Shown in pieces: positions 1 to 8,374 of a DNA stretch of 23,124 nucleotides. Made by a program: the position numbers and the translations under genes. The stretch comes from a virus. The stretch is from positions 1 through 23,124 of the IMG/VR virus record IMGVR_UViG_3300012920_000282; one strand, given 5' to 3'. The notes under the pieces were generated by a model, which was not told where the DNA came from, did no database searches, and worked only from the letters and a program-made list of their open reading frames with translations. How positions within the stretch are numbered: position 1 is the stretch's first letter; each line of letters starts with the position of its first letter.

Positions 1-1
1 C

Positions 2-979
2 AGAGGCATTGAGGATATTGACCAAATGCGGAGGACTGCTTTGACAGGTCTTTCAGGTCAACCCAATCTTCCTGATTACGAAGGCGGTTTGCTCGGAGAG
101 GTAGAAAGGCAGTCTCAATTTAGGCCGTTTACCGTTACAAGCACCAACGTGTTTGGTCAGCCCTCTGCTGCAACGATCTCCAGAGAAGGAACGGAGCTTG
201 CTCTAAGTCCACAAGAAGCAGATATACAACGCGCTTTAACAGGGTTTGGGCAAGGAGCATTTGACTTCTTAAATGATCCTGCTGCAAGAGAGCAGGAACA
301 GAGTGCATTGATCGGTATGCTTACTCAAGATCCAGGTCAAAGGGCAGGAAGGGAAGCAGATATTTTTGCCAGACTTGAGGCCGCACAAGAACCCGCAAGA
401 GAACGAGCTAGATTACAGCTTGAGGAACGACTGTTGGGTCAAGGTCGAACTGGTGTCAGAACAGCCGCTTACGGCGGTACGCCAGAGCAACTTGCACTAA
501 ATCAGGCCATTGAAGAGCAGAGAGCCAGATCAGCCGTATCTGCTATGGAACAAGCCAGAGCAGAGCAAGCCTTGCAATCTAATCAAACTTTGCAGGGTCT
601 ACGAGAGTTTAGGGGCCGCATGGGTCTACTCGGTCAACTTGGACTGTCGGCCATCCCAACAGCTTATGTGCCTCAACAAGAAACCCTGCGAACGCTAACA
701 CCACAATTACAGGCAACTAGACTTGCAACAGATCTTGAGCGAACTGGTTTGGGTCTGGGTGCTGCGCTTGCAGAAGCAGGACTGGAGGCAGAACTTGGAT
801 TTGCAGGTTTGCAAAATGCTCTGCGACAGCAGCAATATCAAGGATTGTTTGATTTGTTGCGCGGTGAACGCGCTGCTCAGGCCCAAGAAGCCGCAGCTTC
901 AGGTGGTGGAATGTCTGGCAATCTGATTACGAACCTTTTTGGAATGCTTGATGAAGCAGGAATACCAAGGATTAGATAA
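2..979 (+). CDS. Putative internal virion protein, 5' end cut by window edge
   Basis: The reading frame is open from base 2 to the stop at 977-979, so the ATG at 26 may be internal and the gene probably begins upstream. The visible protein is rich in Ala, Gln, Glu, Arg and Leu. Long helical stretches lie in about residues 80-200 and 235-290 (numbered from ATG 26), and a Gly-rich turn comes just before the C terminus. No enzymatic motif is seen. It is followed with a one-base TAATG overlap by two more long structural-type genes. That composition and position resemble the internal or ejected virion proteins of short-tailed phages. The role is inferred from context, not from a recognised domain. 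Confidence 0.6.
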   Translation, partial: RGIEDIDQMRRTALTGLSGQPNLPDYEGGLLGEVERQSQFRPFTVTSTNVFGQPSAATISREGTELALSPQEADIQRALTGFGQGAFDFLNDPAAREQEQSALIGMLTQDPGQRAGREADIFARLEAAQEPARERARLQLEERLLGQGRTGVRTAAYGGTPEQLALNQAIEEQRARSAVSAMEQARAEQALQSNQTLQGLREFRGRMGLLGQLGLSAIPTAYVPQQETLRTLTPQLQATRLATDLERTGLGLGAALAEAGLEAELGFAGLQNALRQQQYQGLFDLLRGERAAQAQEAAASGGGMSGNLITNLFGMLDEAGIPRIR

Positions 980-2322
980 TGGCTATAAACATACCATCTC
1001 TTTTTAGTGACATTATTGGTACAGATGAGCAAAGACGATTGCAGATGCTGCAAGAAGGCGATCTGTTAGCGCGTCAGCTTACAGGAAACCTTAGAACAGG
1101 TGCTGGAGCTAGTCTTGGTCAAAGATTAACAGCGACGGCAGCACCAACAGTCACGGCTATCGCAGGTCAACTACCACAACGCAGAGAGGATATAAGGCGG
1201 GCAGCAGGAGGTATGCTTGGCCTAGATGTCAGAACAGAGGGAGAGAAGGTTGCCGATGTCTTAGGTGAAGGATTTAATACGGATCCATCAGGTTTAAGAG
1301 ACTTATCAAAACGATTGTTAAATGTAGCACCAGTTCAAGCGGCGGGATTGATGCAGCTTGCTGATGAAAAAGATGCGGAGTTGGCTCAATTACAAAGGCA
1401 AGAACAATTAGATAATTTGCAAATACGGCAACTTGAGGGCGCATTAGACAGGGCAGATGCGGAGTCAAAGGCTCAACAGAGCTATAGAGATTATGTTGCA
1501 GAATTAGTGAAAGAAACAAGATTTGACGGTTTTTCTGAAGGAATAAGAGATGGCTCTGTTCCGCAGGATAGGTTACAAAAAATAGTAGATCAGATTACAG
1601 AAAAGATTGATCCAACCTCATTAGATGTTGTCGCTGCGGTGGTCAGTGGAGAACAAAAAGTTTTACATTCTGATGGTTTTGGAAACTACTTTACTCTAAA
1701 TGGAGAGAAAATATCGCTCGGAGAGGAGGATAGGGTCGCGCCTATTTCTGCAACGGGGACTTTTCAGGAAGTTGCAGGCTTGACTGAAACGCAAAATCAA
1801 AAATTAAAAGATATGCAAGTTGGCGTGGCCAATTTCATAGCAACGTCAAATAACACCATAAGCCAGTTAGAGCAAAACGAAAATCTAAATACAAGTGTAG
1901 CTGGAATAGCTAGAGTTACTGCTGATGTGGCGCAAAACGCTAAGGCTTTTGCTAGAACTATCGGATTAGAGGCTTCAGATAACATCTTTGATTTAGAAAC
2001 GTATAGCGAAGATTTTGATAGCTTAAATATAGAAAGCTCCGAATTGAAATCGTCAATACTAGGTTTAGCTCTTCAATATGCAGCAGCATCCGGTCTTGGA
2101 ACTGGTAGGGCGTTGACAGACAATGATATTAAACGCGCAATTCAGTCATTAGGATTTGATAGGGCTGATCCAGACGCAATCATATCTGTTCTAAGAGACA
2201 GACAGCAGGAGTTGATAGATAGATTTAAGACTGTTTATGAGGTTAATTATCAACAACCTTTTGCAGGAAACTTTGGCCTGGATATGGATAGGCCCGTATC
2301 TGAATTAATTAATGAAGGTTAA
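979..2322 (+). CDS. Putative internal virion / ejection protein (447 aa)
   Basis: The ATG at 979 overlaps the stop of the preceding gene by one base (TAATG), indicating translational coupling. The protein is mostly predicted helix. Residues about 120-165 form a charged, Gln- and Glu-rich coiled-coil-like segment, and a second helical block spans about 265-430. The C-terminal part contains a pattern common in phage internal proteins (GRALTDNDIKRAIQSLGF). No signal peptide or catalytic motif is visible. It sits between two other long structural-type genes in the late strand. I infer an internal virion protein; the exact family is not recognised. Confidence 0.6.
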   Translation: MAINIPSLFSDIIGTDEQRRLQMLQEGDLLARQLTGNLRTGAGASLGQRLTATAAPTVTAIAGQLPQRREDIRRAAGGMLGLDVRTEGEKVADVLGEGFNTDPSGLRDLSKRLLNVAPVQAAGLMQLADEKDAELAQLQRQEQLDNLQIRQLEGALDRADAESKAQQSYRDYVAELVKETRFDGFSEGIRDGSVPQDRLQKIVDQITEKIDPTSLDVVAAVVSGEQKVLHSDGFGNYFTLNGEKISLGEEDRVAPISATGTFQEVAGLTETQNQKLKDMQVGVANFIATSNNTISQLEQNENLNTSVAGIARVTADVAQNAKAFARTIGLEASDNIFDLETYSEDFDSLNIESSELKSSILGLALQYAAASGLGTGRALTDNDIKRAIQSLGFDRADPDAIISVLRDRQQELIDRFKTVYEVNYQQPFAGNFGLDMDRPVSELINEG

Positions 2323-2324
2323 AT

Positions 2325-4307
2325 ATGGCAGCCACATTAAGGGAACTTAAAAGACTTCACGATGCAATACAGTCGGGCGAAGTTACTGTTGACCAAATCA
2401 AAGCAGACATAAGGCCAGATTATGATGAATATGTTGCTAACTTGGCTGCCCGACCCCCTGCGCCTCAACAATCTAACGTAGAGAATATGAGTGCCTTCCA
2501 GTTAATGAGCGAAGGAGTAAAAGGCGTAGGAGAGGCGGCTCTTAGTATGGCTACGGCGATTCCTGCTCAAATAGCGGGCGGGTACGCTGGTATGTATAAG
2601 GCAGCGACAACTGATGCTGACTTTATAAGCAAAGAGGTTGTTGACACAATGCAAGACGTTTCAGGAAACCTCACTTATCAACCTAGGTCATTTGCAGGTC
2701 AGCAAATTATGAGAGGCATTGGGATGGCAGTGGAGCCTCTTGAGCAAATCGCTGAAAGTGCTGGGACAACAGTAACAAGAGTCACTGGGTCGCCTACGTT
2801 AGGTGGAGGGGTGCAAACCCTTTTAGAGCTTGGGCCAATCGGATTTGGATCAAAAAGTCCGATTAAACCATTAAAGAACAGAGCGGCGGGAACAGTAGAG
2901 GCAAGAAGGCGTTTAGATAACGCTGGGATTGATCCTAGACTGCCAATAGAGCAGCAATTAAATCAAGTGCCAGAGGCGGCTGTTGCGTTAGCTGGAGAGA
3001 CAACGCAAAGAGCGCAAGGTCTTTTGGCTGTCCAACAGGCCACACAGAGAGCTAAGCAAGCTCAAAAAAACATGATCTCAGAATTTTACAGGGAGGCTAG
3101 AGAGTCCGGTACTGCTTTAGTTCCAATAAATGAAGTCAGAATCCTCAACGAAACCATGGGTGCTACCCTCGCAGAGGGATTCGCTGACGCGAATATCCCC
3201 GCAGTCAGAAATATGCTTGATAACTTTGTAAGAATTATAGAGCCATCCAAGCCGTCTTTTAGAGGAGTAAATGTTTCACGCAGGGGCTTAGGAAGTATAA
3301 GGATTGAGTCTAGGATGCAAACAGCGGTTATGCCTAGAGAGCAATTACAAAAGAGTGTAGTGGAGCTAAATGATATTGCTCGTTTAAGAAGAGAGGCTAG
3401 TCGCCTTGCTAGGGTCAATAACGCTGAGGTGGCGGGTGCTGCAACAGCAATAAAGGGGAATATAGACAACTGGATGAACGCTCAGTTTGATAGAGATATG
3501 ATCTCTGGCGTTCCAGATGCCATTGATAAATGGAGAAACGCCAACACGGCATATAGAGAGTATTCAAATATTTTTAATGAAAATCAATACATGAAAAACA
3601 TCATTGAAAATGAAGCAACCCCAGAAATGGTTGCAGATTGGATACATGGAGCAAATGCTGTAGGAGCAAAGTCTGAGTCTGCTTTAGTTGTAAATCGCCT
3701 CAATAAGGTTCTAGGCAAAGACAGCCCAGAAATGCAAACGGTAAGGAACAGCGTTGCTTTTGATATTGTCTACCCTATTTTGAGAAAAAACCTAGATCAA
3801 GACTCGATTACTTCATTTCAAACCAACTATGTTGATTTTGTCAAAAAAAACCCTTCCTTATCAGAGGCACTGTTTGATCCAAAACAATTAGAGAATTTTG
3901 ACACATTATCAAAGATAGTTAGATCTGCTCAAAAACTTGATAACAAGCAAGGAATAGTCCCAAATGTTGACAGAGCGTTAGCCATTGCTTTGTTTCCCAA
4001 AGCGCAGGGACTTGCTACGGGGTCTACTGTACTTGGTGCAGCAACAAATGCAGTATCTAGGCTAAGACGGATTGGCGAACCTTCTGCTAAGAAGAAAGTA
4101 TATTCAGATCTGACAGGAATAGACATGACGCAACCATTAGTGAGAGCTAAGGATGTAAGAACCGCAGCATATATCGAGTCTGCGATTAATCAGGGTGACT
4201 ACTGGGATGATATCCAGCTAATGTTAACGGAGACAATGGATATTGCTAGACAACAAATAAATGAGCGTAGTGCAAGAAATAGGGCCAGAGAAGTAAGAGA
4301 CCGTTAA
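2325..4307 (+). CDS. Putative internal virion protein, large (660 aa)
   Basis: The gene starts two bases after the preceding stop, with a weak GAAGG-type ribosome site. Residues about 60-95 are a small-residue hydrophobic stretch (GEAALSMATAIPAQIAGGYA), and a Gly-rich turn follows near 150-175. The remainder is a long charged helical region. Such a protein with one amphipathic or membrane-seeking segment fits internal core proteins that phages eject into the cell envelope. There is no lytic transglycosylase motif that I can see. It is the last late gene before the convergent minus-strand operon, and its stop overlaps the stop of that operon. Confidence 0.6.
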   Translation: MAATLRELKRLHDAIQSGEVTVDQIKADIRPDYDEYVANLAARPPAPQQSNVENMSAFQLMSEGVKGVGEAALSMATAIPAQIAGGYAGMYKAATTDADFISKEVVDTMQDVSGNLTYQPRSFAGQQIMRGIGMAVEPLEQIAESAGTTVTRVTGSPTLGGGVQTLLELGPIGFGSKSPIKPLKNRAAGTVEARRRLDNAGIDPRLPIEQQLNQVPEAAVALAGETTQRAQGLLAVQQATQRAKQAQKNMISEFYREARESGTALVPINEVRILNETMGATLAEGFADANIPAVRNMLDNFVRIIEPSKPSFRGVNVSRRGLGSIRIESRMQTAVMPREQLQKSVVELNDIARLRREASRLARVNNAEVAGAATAIKGNIDNWMNAQFDRDMISGVPDAIDKWRNANTAYREYSNIFNENQYMKNIIENEATPEMVADWIHGANAVGAKSESALVVNRLNKVLGKDSPEMQTVRNSVAFDIVYPILRKNLDQDSITSFQTNYVDFVKKNPSLSEALFDPKQLENFDTLSKIVRSAQKLDNKQGIVPNVDRALAIALFPKAQGLATGSTVLGAATNAVSRLRRIGEPSAKKKVYSDLTGIDMTQPLVRAKDVRTAAYIESAINQGDYWDDIQLMLTETMDIARQQINERSARNRAREVRDR

Positions 4308-4726
4308 TACTCTAACACATCCAGAATACCAACCTTACCCTGCTCTCGCAGAGCCTTCAGTCGTTTGTGTTCTTCTCGATAGTGTTTGGCTACGCCCTTC
4401 AGGTCTTTATTGATGGACTTAGCCAAACCAATATCGTTACGCTTCTCTCGTAAGATCTCCATCATGCCCTCACCTACCTTGTCTACCATCCATCTCTGGA
4501 AGTCATCAGGGTTAGAACCTAGCCTCTGGTGGCATCCAAAGCAGTGGGCAAAAGCATTGTCTGGACAGAATCTCAGGGATTTGGCCCTTCTCCCAAAGTA
4601 GTGTGAGCAGTGGAGTCCCATGCTCTTTTCTTCATACTTCTTCCCGCAGCACTCGCAAGTCCAATCAGCAGCCTCTCGGATGCACATAGAGAACCAACGG
4701 TCTGCGGGTGTTATTTTGATCGACAT
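4304..4726 (-). CDS. ninG: NinG-like recombination protein (HNH-type zinc fold)
   Basis: The 140-aa protein carries Cys24-x2-Cys27, then His39-Cys-Ser-His42, Asn57 and Cys62-x2-Cys65, the spacing of the lambda NinG (Rap) family, whose members act on branched recombination intermediates. A Lys/Arg-rich helical tail follows (about residues 95-130). It is shorter than lambda NinG (about 200 aa), chiefly in the tail. It is the last gene of the minus operon, three bases after the preceding stop, and shares its operon with NinB-like, SSB, exonuclease and annealing proteins, which supports a recombination role. A general HNH-related nuclease is the alternative. Confidence 0.8.
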   Translation of the reverse strand: MSIKITPADRWFSMCIREAADWTCECCGKKYEEKSMGLHCSHYFGRRAKSLRFCPDNAFAHCFGCHQRLGSNPDDFQRWMVDKVGEGMMEILREKRNDIGLAKSINKDLKGVAKHYREEHKRLKALREQGKVGILDVLEY

Positions 4727-4729
4727 AGG

Positions 4730-4957
4730 TTATCCGTATGGTGATTTATAGCCAGATTCCGGTGACGCATTGCCGTTAGTCGCCGGTGTTTTATCTGTTA
4801 GCTGCTCATCGAGGTAGTATGCTAGGACTTTGGCTAGTGTCTGCGCGTTAGTCAGGCGTAGCCCTGTAGCCTTTGAAGCCTTCTTCATTGCCTTCTCAAA
4901 GTCTGTCTTGATCTCTGGTGTCGATGTTAGGTTGAAACTAAGTGTTGCCTTTGCCAT
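4730..4957 (-). CDS. Small hypothetical protein (75 aa)
   Basis: The gene is in the recombination operon, overlaps the 3' end of the thermonuclease-like gene by 20 bases, and has a GGAG about ten bases ahead of its ATG. The N-terminal two thirds (about 1-52) look folded: a beta-like start, then helices rich in Lys and Ala. The last 20 residues are Pro/Gly/Asn/Ser-rich and probably disordered. No family is recognised. The short strand followed by helices is loosely like a ribbon-helix-helix DNA-binding protein, but I see no firm signature. Confidence 0.65.
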   Translation of the reverse strand: MAKATLSFNLTSTPEIKTDFEKAMKKASKATGLRLTNAQTLAKVLAYYLDEQLTDKTPATNGNASPESGYKSPYG

Positions 4958-5342
4958 TCAGTAGTCTCCTGTTCTCCAAGTGGGCTTGTTTAATCTCTGC
5001 TTTGCTCTGTCCGTGGTACTCCACCGCATGGTGGGCTTTAACCAGTTCTCGACAGATCCATTTGCGTCCTGACTTGATGTCACCTAAGTACCTTCCGTAC
5101 TTTCCTTTTTTGGTGGTCCTGAGTGTGACCTCCGATCCAACAGGCGCGAACGATTGAACAAAGTCTTTTGCCTGTAGTCCGTATTTCTTCTCTTCCAGAT
5201 CTCTAGTGCGAGACTCGGGTGTATCGATTCCATTAAGACGAATCCGCTGACGGTGCAGCCAAGTATCAAAACCAAGATCAATATCAACATCGACTGTATC
5301 TCCATCAATCCATTTCAGAACTACGCTTTTGTATTCGTGCAT
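4938..5342 (-). CDS. Thermonuclease (SNase-like) family nuclease
   Basis: This 134-aa protein shows the staphylococcal-nuclease-like OB-fold pattern: an acidic calcium-site segment WIDGDTVDVDID (about residues 12-23), IRLNGIDTPESR (about 34-45) with the Arg and Asp expected at the active site, and KYGRYLGDI (about 82-90) containing a second Arg. Family members hydrolyse DNA and RNA phosphodiester bonds in a Ca-dependent way. There is no signal peptide, so it probably acts in the cytoplasm, for example on host DNA or on recombination products. A GGGG-type ribosome site precedes the ATG. It is a member of the recombination operon. Confidence 0.85.
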   Translation of the reverse strand: MHEYKSVVLKWIDGDTVDVDIDLGFDTWLHRQRIRLNGIDTPESRTRDLEEKKYGLQAKDFVQSFAPVGSEVTLRTTKKGKYGRYLGDIKSGRKWICRELVKAHHAVEYHGQSKAEIKQAHLENRRLLNGKGNT

Positions 5343-5353
5343 TGCTTATCCCC

Positions 5354-5542
5354 TTAGCAGTGATCTGCACCAGGCGGTATGCCCACATAGTCATGCCCAG
5401 TAGATTCCCACGCCATGCGTTGTTTACAGACATCGCTGTAATGCGGGTCCGTAGAGAATATGCCGTTGAGTAGCATCATCAGCATGAATAGAAATAAAAC
5501 GGTGGTTCCTGCTGCGTATAAGGTTTCTTTTAGTATTTTCAT
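5354..5542 (-). CDS. Small single-pass membrane protein (62 aa)
   Basis: Residues about 9-29 are a strongly hydrophobic helix (AAGTTVLFLFMLMMLLNGI) after a short Lys-containing N terminus. About 30 polar residues with two Cys (C39 and the C-terminal C62) follow. The ATG overlaps the upstream stop (ATGA) and follows an AGGAGG ribosome site, so the gene is real. No lipobox is obvious. It could be a signal-anchored periplasmic protein or a holin- or spanin-like component. It lies far from the lysozyme gene, so a lysis role is only a possibility. Confidence 0.75.
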   Translation of the reverse strand: MKILKETLYAAGTTVLFLFMLMMLLNGIFSTDPHYSDVCKQRMAWESTGHDYVGIPPGADHC

Positions 5543-5691
5543 TGTTCCTCCTGCGCCTGCTCTAGTTTGAATCGAATATCCTCAAGTTGATCCCTGAGTT
5601 CTTCTAGTATGGATTCGAGAGAGGCTAACCGCCTCGCAAGATCCATTATCTCTTCTGTCTCTTCTTCGCTCATATCCAGTGTAATTCTCAT
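5539..5691 (-). CDS. Small coiled-coil protein (50 aa)
   Basis: I place the start at the ATG at 5691-5689, which overlaps the stop of the NinB-like gene as ATGA. A longer version starting at 5808 would run 120 bases into that gene and is unlikely. After a short strand (MRITLDM) the protein is one acidic, heptad-like helix with regular Leu/Ile spacing (about residues 8-46), so it probably oligomerises. Its own stop overlaps the ATG of the membrane protein gene. The function is unknown. Confidence 0.65.
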   Translation of the reverse strand: MRITLDMSEEETEEIMDLARRLASLESILEELRDQLEDIRFKLEQAQEEQ

Positions 5692-6155
5692 TCGTTTTGG
5701 CTTCCGCTGTATTCCAAGTAATCGCCCTGAGCCTCTAATAACAGGCCCTCCTCGGCAAAGAATGACTGCATCCAATCTAGGAAGAAAGTCATCTCGCCCT
5801 TGGTCCACCCGCTACTGGAGGTCAGATCTATCTTGCGCTCCTTAGTCTCTGGGTTGATTAGTGTCTGGACTAGAAAATTCTGTTTGGTGTCGCTGTAGCA
5901 CCGCATCTTGCAGTACCGCTTCATGCTCTCTAGCTCGATCTCGGACACCTTAGTCTTGAATGTAAACTTAGCCGCCTCGCGCAGCCAGATATGAAACAGA
6001 GCGTTTTGGGATAGACCGCGCAGTGAGAACACCTTGCAGTCCATCCCTTCGCTAGAAAACGCCACAGATAGCTGACCCTCCTTACGGAGAACCTCTAAAG
6101 CCGACCGGAATACATCCCGTAGATCGTCTTCGCTATGTATGGAATGTACGTCCAT
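5688..6155 (-). CDS. ninB: NinB-like recombination protein
   Basis: The 155-aa protein matches the layout of the NinB (Orf) family, lambda recombination mediators that bind single-stranded DNA and interact with SSB. It has an N-terminal helix-strand region, then a SLRGLSQNALFHIWLREAA segment (about 44-62, like the family's 'S..QN..W...' helix), a YCKMRCY segment (about 85-91) and an EMTFFLDWMQSFFAEEG helix (about 120-136). It shares the operon with NinG-like and SSB genes. The match is by pattern recognition, and sequence divergence within the family is large. Confidence 0.7.
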   Translation of the reverse strand: MDVHSIHSEDDLRDVFRSALEVLRKEGQLSVAFSSEGMDCKVFSLRGLSQNALFHIWLREAAKFTFKTKVSEIELESMKRYCKMRCYSDTKQNFLVQTLINPETKERKIDLTSSSGWTKGEMTFFLDWMQSFFAEEGLLLEAQGDYLEYSGSQNE

Positions 6156-6158
6156 AAC

Positions 6159-6761
6159 TCACCCCCACTGATCAGCCATTGCATTGGCCATTCCAGGGTA
6201 TGTCTTGCTTCTAAGTTTCCATCTGTCTTCACTTGGTGACATATGGTGAACCTCAGGCTGTATGTCTTCTTTCTCGATCACCTCGGTCGGGTCCAGAAAA
6301 AAGTCCTGCTGATGACTGCTAGTCGGCTTCATTGGAGACAATCCGCGCGTCCAGAAGCACGTTCTTTTAGTTGCCGCGTCACCAAACTCCCACGGCTGAC
6401 AAGTAAAGTCGGGACCCCTGCCAACAATGTCGAGTGCATATTTGTGCATGATAGGGTTCTCCACAGCTACCTTTGGTGAGTTGGCGTTGAGACAGTCCAA
6501 GAAAAACTGGGCTGCTAACCTCATTTCATCCCAGAGATTGCGCTCATGCAGCCACCTGACACCTGAATTACAAAGTCTGGTACATGGAGGGTGAGCGATC
6601 ACCAGATCCCACTCGTAACCAAGGACCATATTCACATCACCTTGTATGTGCGGACCCTCAGCCTCAGTTGGCAAAAGGTCACAACTAAAAGCGTCATGAC
6701 CCTTTGCAATGAAGGCATCCCTCACCGTCCCAGAATATTCACAAGCCACTAAGACTCTCAC
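6159..6761 (-). CDS. C5 DNA methyltransferase-like protein
   Basis: The 200-aa protein has ordered motifs of cytosine-C5 methyltransferases: an SAM-site-like start VLVACEYSGTVRDAF (3-17), IAHPPCTRL (55-63) with the Pro-Pro-Cys catalytic motif, VENP (100-103) in place of the usual ENV, TKRTCFW (131-137), and a C-terminal GMANAMADQW segment like the last conserved motif. The size is about half that of a standard enzyme, and the variable target-recognition region is nearly absent. This is typical of a compact phage subfamily. It may methylate phage DNA to evade restriction or act on nucleotides; activity on DNA is inferred. Confidence 0.75.
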   Translation of the reverse strand: MRVLVACEYSGTVRDAFIAKGHDAFSCDLLPTEAEGPHIQGDVNMVLGYEWDLVIAHPPCTRLCNSGVRWLHERNLWDEMRLAAQFFLDCLNANSPKVAVENPIMHKYALDIVGRGPDFTCQPWEFGDAATKRTCFWTRGLSPMKPTSSHQQDFFLDPTEVIEKEDIQPEVHHMSPSEDRWKLRSKTYPGMANAMADQWG

Positions 6762-6773
6762 GTTCAGGACTAC

Positions 6774-7187
6774 CTAGAATGGTATATCGTCTTCAAGATC
6801 GTCAAAGTCAGTGATGTGCTTGATCATTGGGGTACTGGTAGCAACATCCTCACTGGTAGCCTCTACTGAGTCTGGGGTGTATACCAGTTCGATAGTTACG
6901 GCCACGATCTGAGTCTTCCAGACCTTATGCTTCTGCCCGTCACCAAAGTCTTTCTCATAACTAGAGTTCTGTAGCCTGCCTTCAACGTAGAGCCTAGAAC
7001 CCTTGTGAACGTACTTTGATAGGAAGTTATCTACAACGGCCCCGAATGCTACGCAGTCGTGATAGGTCGCTGTTTCTTTGAAGTTGGTAGCCAGTGTGAA
7101 GTTAGCCACCGATACATCTTTTGCTTGCCTGATACTGGGGTCTTTGACCACTGTACCGACTATGATTGCTTTGTTTACGCCTTTCAT
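6774..7187 (-). CDS. ssb: Single-stranded DNA-binding protein
   Basis: The 137-aa protein has an OB-fold SSB core (about residues 1-108): the opening VNKAIIVGTVVKDPSI, HDCVAFGAVVDNFLSKYVHKG and the SRLYVEGRLQNSSYEK strand are typical. A Ser/Thr/Glu-rich linker and an acidic tip ending DDIPF follow; this tip is the classic docking peptide for partner proteins. It should coat single-stranded phage DNA during replication and recombination. The ATG overlaps the exonuclease stop by four bases, so exonuclease and SSB are translationally coupled. Confidence 0.95.
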   Translation of the reverse strand: MKGVNKAIIVGTVVKDPSIRQAKDVSVANFTLATNFKETATYHDCVAFGAVVDNFLSKYVHKGSRLYVEGRLQNSSYEKDFGDGQKHKVWKTQIVAVTIELVYTPDSVEATSEDVATSTPMIKHITDFDDLEDDIPF

Positions 7188-7822
7188 GAGAATAATCCAT
7201 TCCAGTTAAATTTATCGACACCATCCTCAATGAGCAGGACGGCTTCCTGTAGGTTTGTGGCTAACTCGTTGATGAGGTCATCATCCCTGTAAGTGCGGAC
7301 AATCAATGGCTTCATCTTCGGGTGGTAGGACATGAAGTCCCAATAGCCTCTACCCGTAACAAACATACATCCTTGTACCTGGAGCATGTACTTTGAAGGC
7401 ACTTTACCCGCCCTCAAATACTCAACGTGCGTACCTTGTAGGGGGCATTTAATCTCTAGCCCGCCTATCAACCCACGGTCGCACTTAACATCTATCAACC
7501 CGTCAGGGCTGCACCCCACCTCCATATTGGGATGTTTGATGAAATCTACCTGCCTGACCTCAGTATCATTGATAAGCTGGTACATGGCTCTGGCTTCATC
7601 TTCCAAGCTAGTGCCGCGCTCCATTGGCTCGGTGATCTTGACGTATGTGGGGTCACCAGTGAGCTTCTCTGCTATCAGGGCGTTCACATAGCCCATGAAG
7701 GACGTACTACGCAGACCCTTGGTGGTGACTACCTTGCTGAAGTTTGACGCGCTAGGAACGCCCAGACGGGCTTTGAGCCACTCCTCAGTGCCTTGACCGC
7801 CACAATCTATTTCTCTGCTCAT
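7184..7822 (-). CDS. YqaJ / lambda Exo-like recombination exonuclease
   Basis: The 212-aa protein carries the YqaJ family pattern: a G-x-EEW-x-R start (QGTEEWLKARLGVPSAS, 10-26), ERGTSLEDEAR (69-78), SPDGL with Asp107, LEIKCP with Glu123 and Lys125 (the D-ExK metal centre of PD-(D/E)xK nucleases), and YMLQVQGCMFVTG (145-157). Such enzymes resect double-stranded DNA to give single strands for an annealing protein. The annealing protein and SSB genes lie in the same operon, so this is the nuclease of a Red-like pair. Confidence 0.92.
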   Translation of the reverse strand: MSREIDCGGQGTEEWLKARLGVPSASNFSKVVTTKGLRSTSFMGYVNALIAEKLTGDPTYVKITEPMERGTSLEDEARAMYQLINDTEVRQVDFIKHPNMEVGCSPDGLIDVKCDRGLIGGLEIKCPLQGTHVEYLRAGKVPSKYMLQVQGCMFVTGRGYWDFMSYHPKMKPLIVRTYRDDDLINELATNLQEAVLLIEDGVDKFNWNGLFS

Positions 7823-8055
7823 ACGATCTCCTTTTGAAAAATCTGTTTCAGTTTTCTAAAAATGTCTAGCTCTCTACTCAAAGCAATACTGCTGATATCG
7901 GACAGATCTTTATCGTCCAGATCACCACATAGATCGTTGTAAGCCACATAAATAAGGCTGTAGAGGGCTTCATACTCAGCCCCCTCAATGACAAACTCCT
8001 TGTTTGATTGATTTGTCACCGTGATAAAGGGTATCTCCCTTGTAATTTTAGACAT
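7819..8055 (-). CDS. Small hypothetical protein (78 aa)
   Basis: The gene is translationally coupled on both sides: its ATG lies inside the end of the previous gene (8-base overlap) and its stop overlaps the exonuclease ATG by four bases. The protein begins with beta-like residues (about 5-27) and continues with acidic helices (about 28-75). I recognise no family. The position between a putative DNA-binding protein and the exonuclease suggests an accessory role in recombination, but nothing in the sequence demonstrates it. Confidence 0.75.
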   Translation of the reverse strand: MSKITREIPFITVTNQSNKEFVIEGAEYEALYSLIYVAYNDLCGDLDDKDLSDISSIALSRELDIFRKLKQIFQKEIV

Positions 8056-8374
8056 CTAACACCCCCTGACCCTTGTACTTGGTAGATCTCATGACACGGC
8101 ATCTGTCACGCTTGTCGCCCTGATAAAAGATATCGCCCTGCTCTTCAAGCTGCGCCGGTCTAGCAGTAATACTGCTGTAAGGTAGGTGAGGGTACATGGT
8201 GCGGATCTCTTTGGTGGTAATGCCCCTGATACCGGCCTTTACGACCTCTTCATGGACCAAGGCAAGCATTTTGCCGCTTGATACCGCATTTGCAGCGTCT
8301 TTACTGGTCTGTGGGGATTCTTTACGCACTAGCTTGTAAGCAGGCGTATCGTCATAGTCTTTGTACATACTCAT
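8048..8374 (-). CDS. Putative winged-helix DNA-binding protein (108 aa)
   Basis: Residues about 38-95 fit a winged-helix arrangement: helix (MLALVHEEVVKAG), helix (GITTKEIRTMYP), a recognition-like helix (PYSSITARPAQLEEQGD), then a strand pair with Arg/Lys (FYQGDKRDRCRVMRS). The first 35 residues look flexible. The gene overlaps the annealing protein stop by four bases and the next gene by eight. It may regulate the operon or help recombination. Its similarity to MarR-like or restriction-associated wings is structural guesswork. Confidence 0.65.
   Translation of the reverse strand: MSMYKDYDDTPAYKLVRKESPQTSKDAANAVSSGKMLALVHEEVVKAGIRGITTKEIRTMYPHLPYSSITARPAQLEEQGDIFYQGDKRDRCRVMRSTKYKGQGVLDV

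Noticed and set aside
3086-3469. 127-aa minus-strand ORF inside the large virion gene
   Set aside because: It is a shadow frame opposite a long, well-formed plus-strand gene and has no ribosome site or neighbours on its strand.
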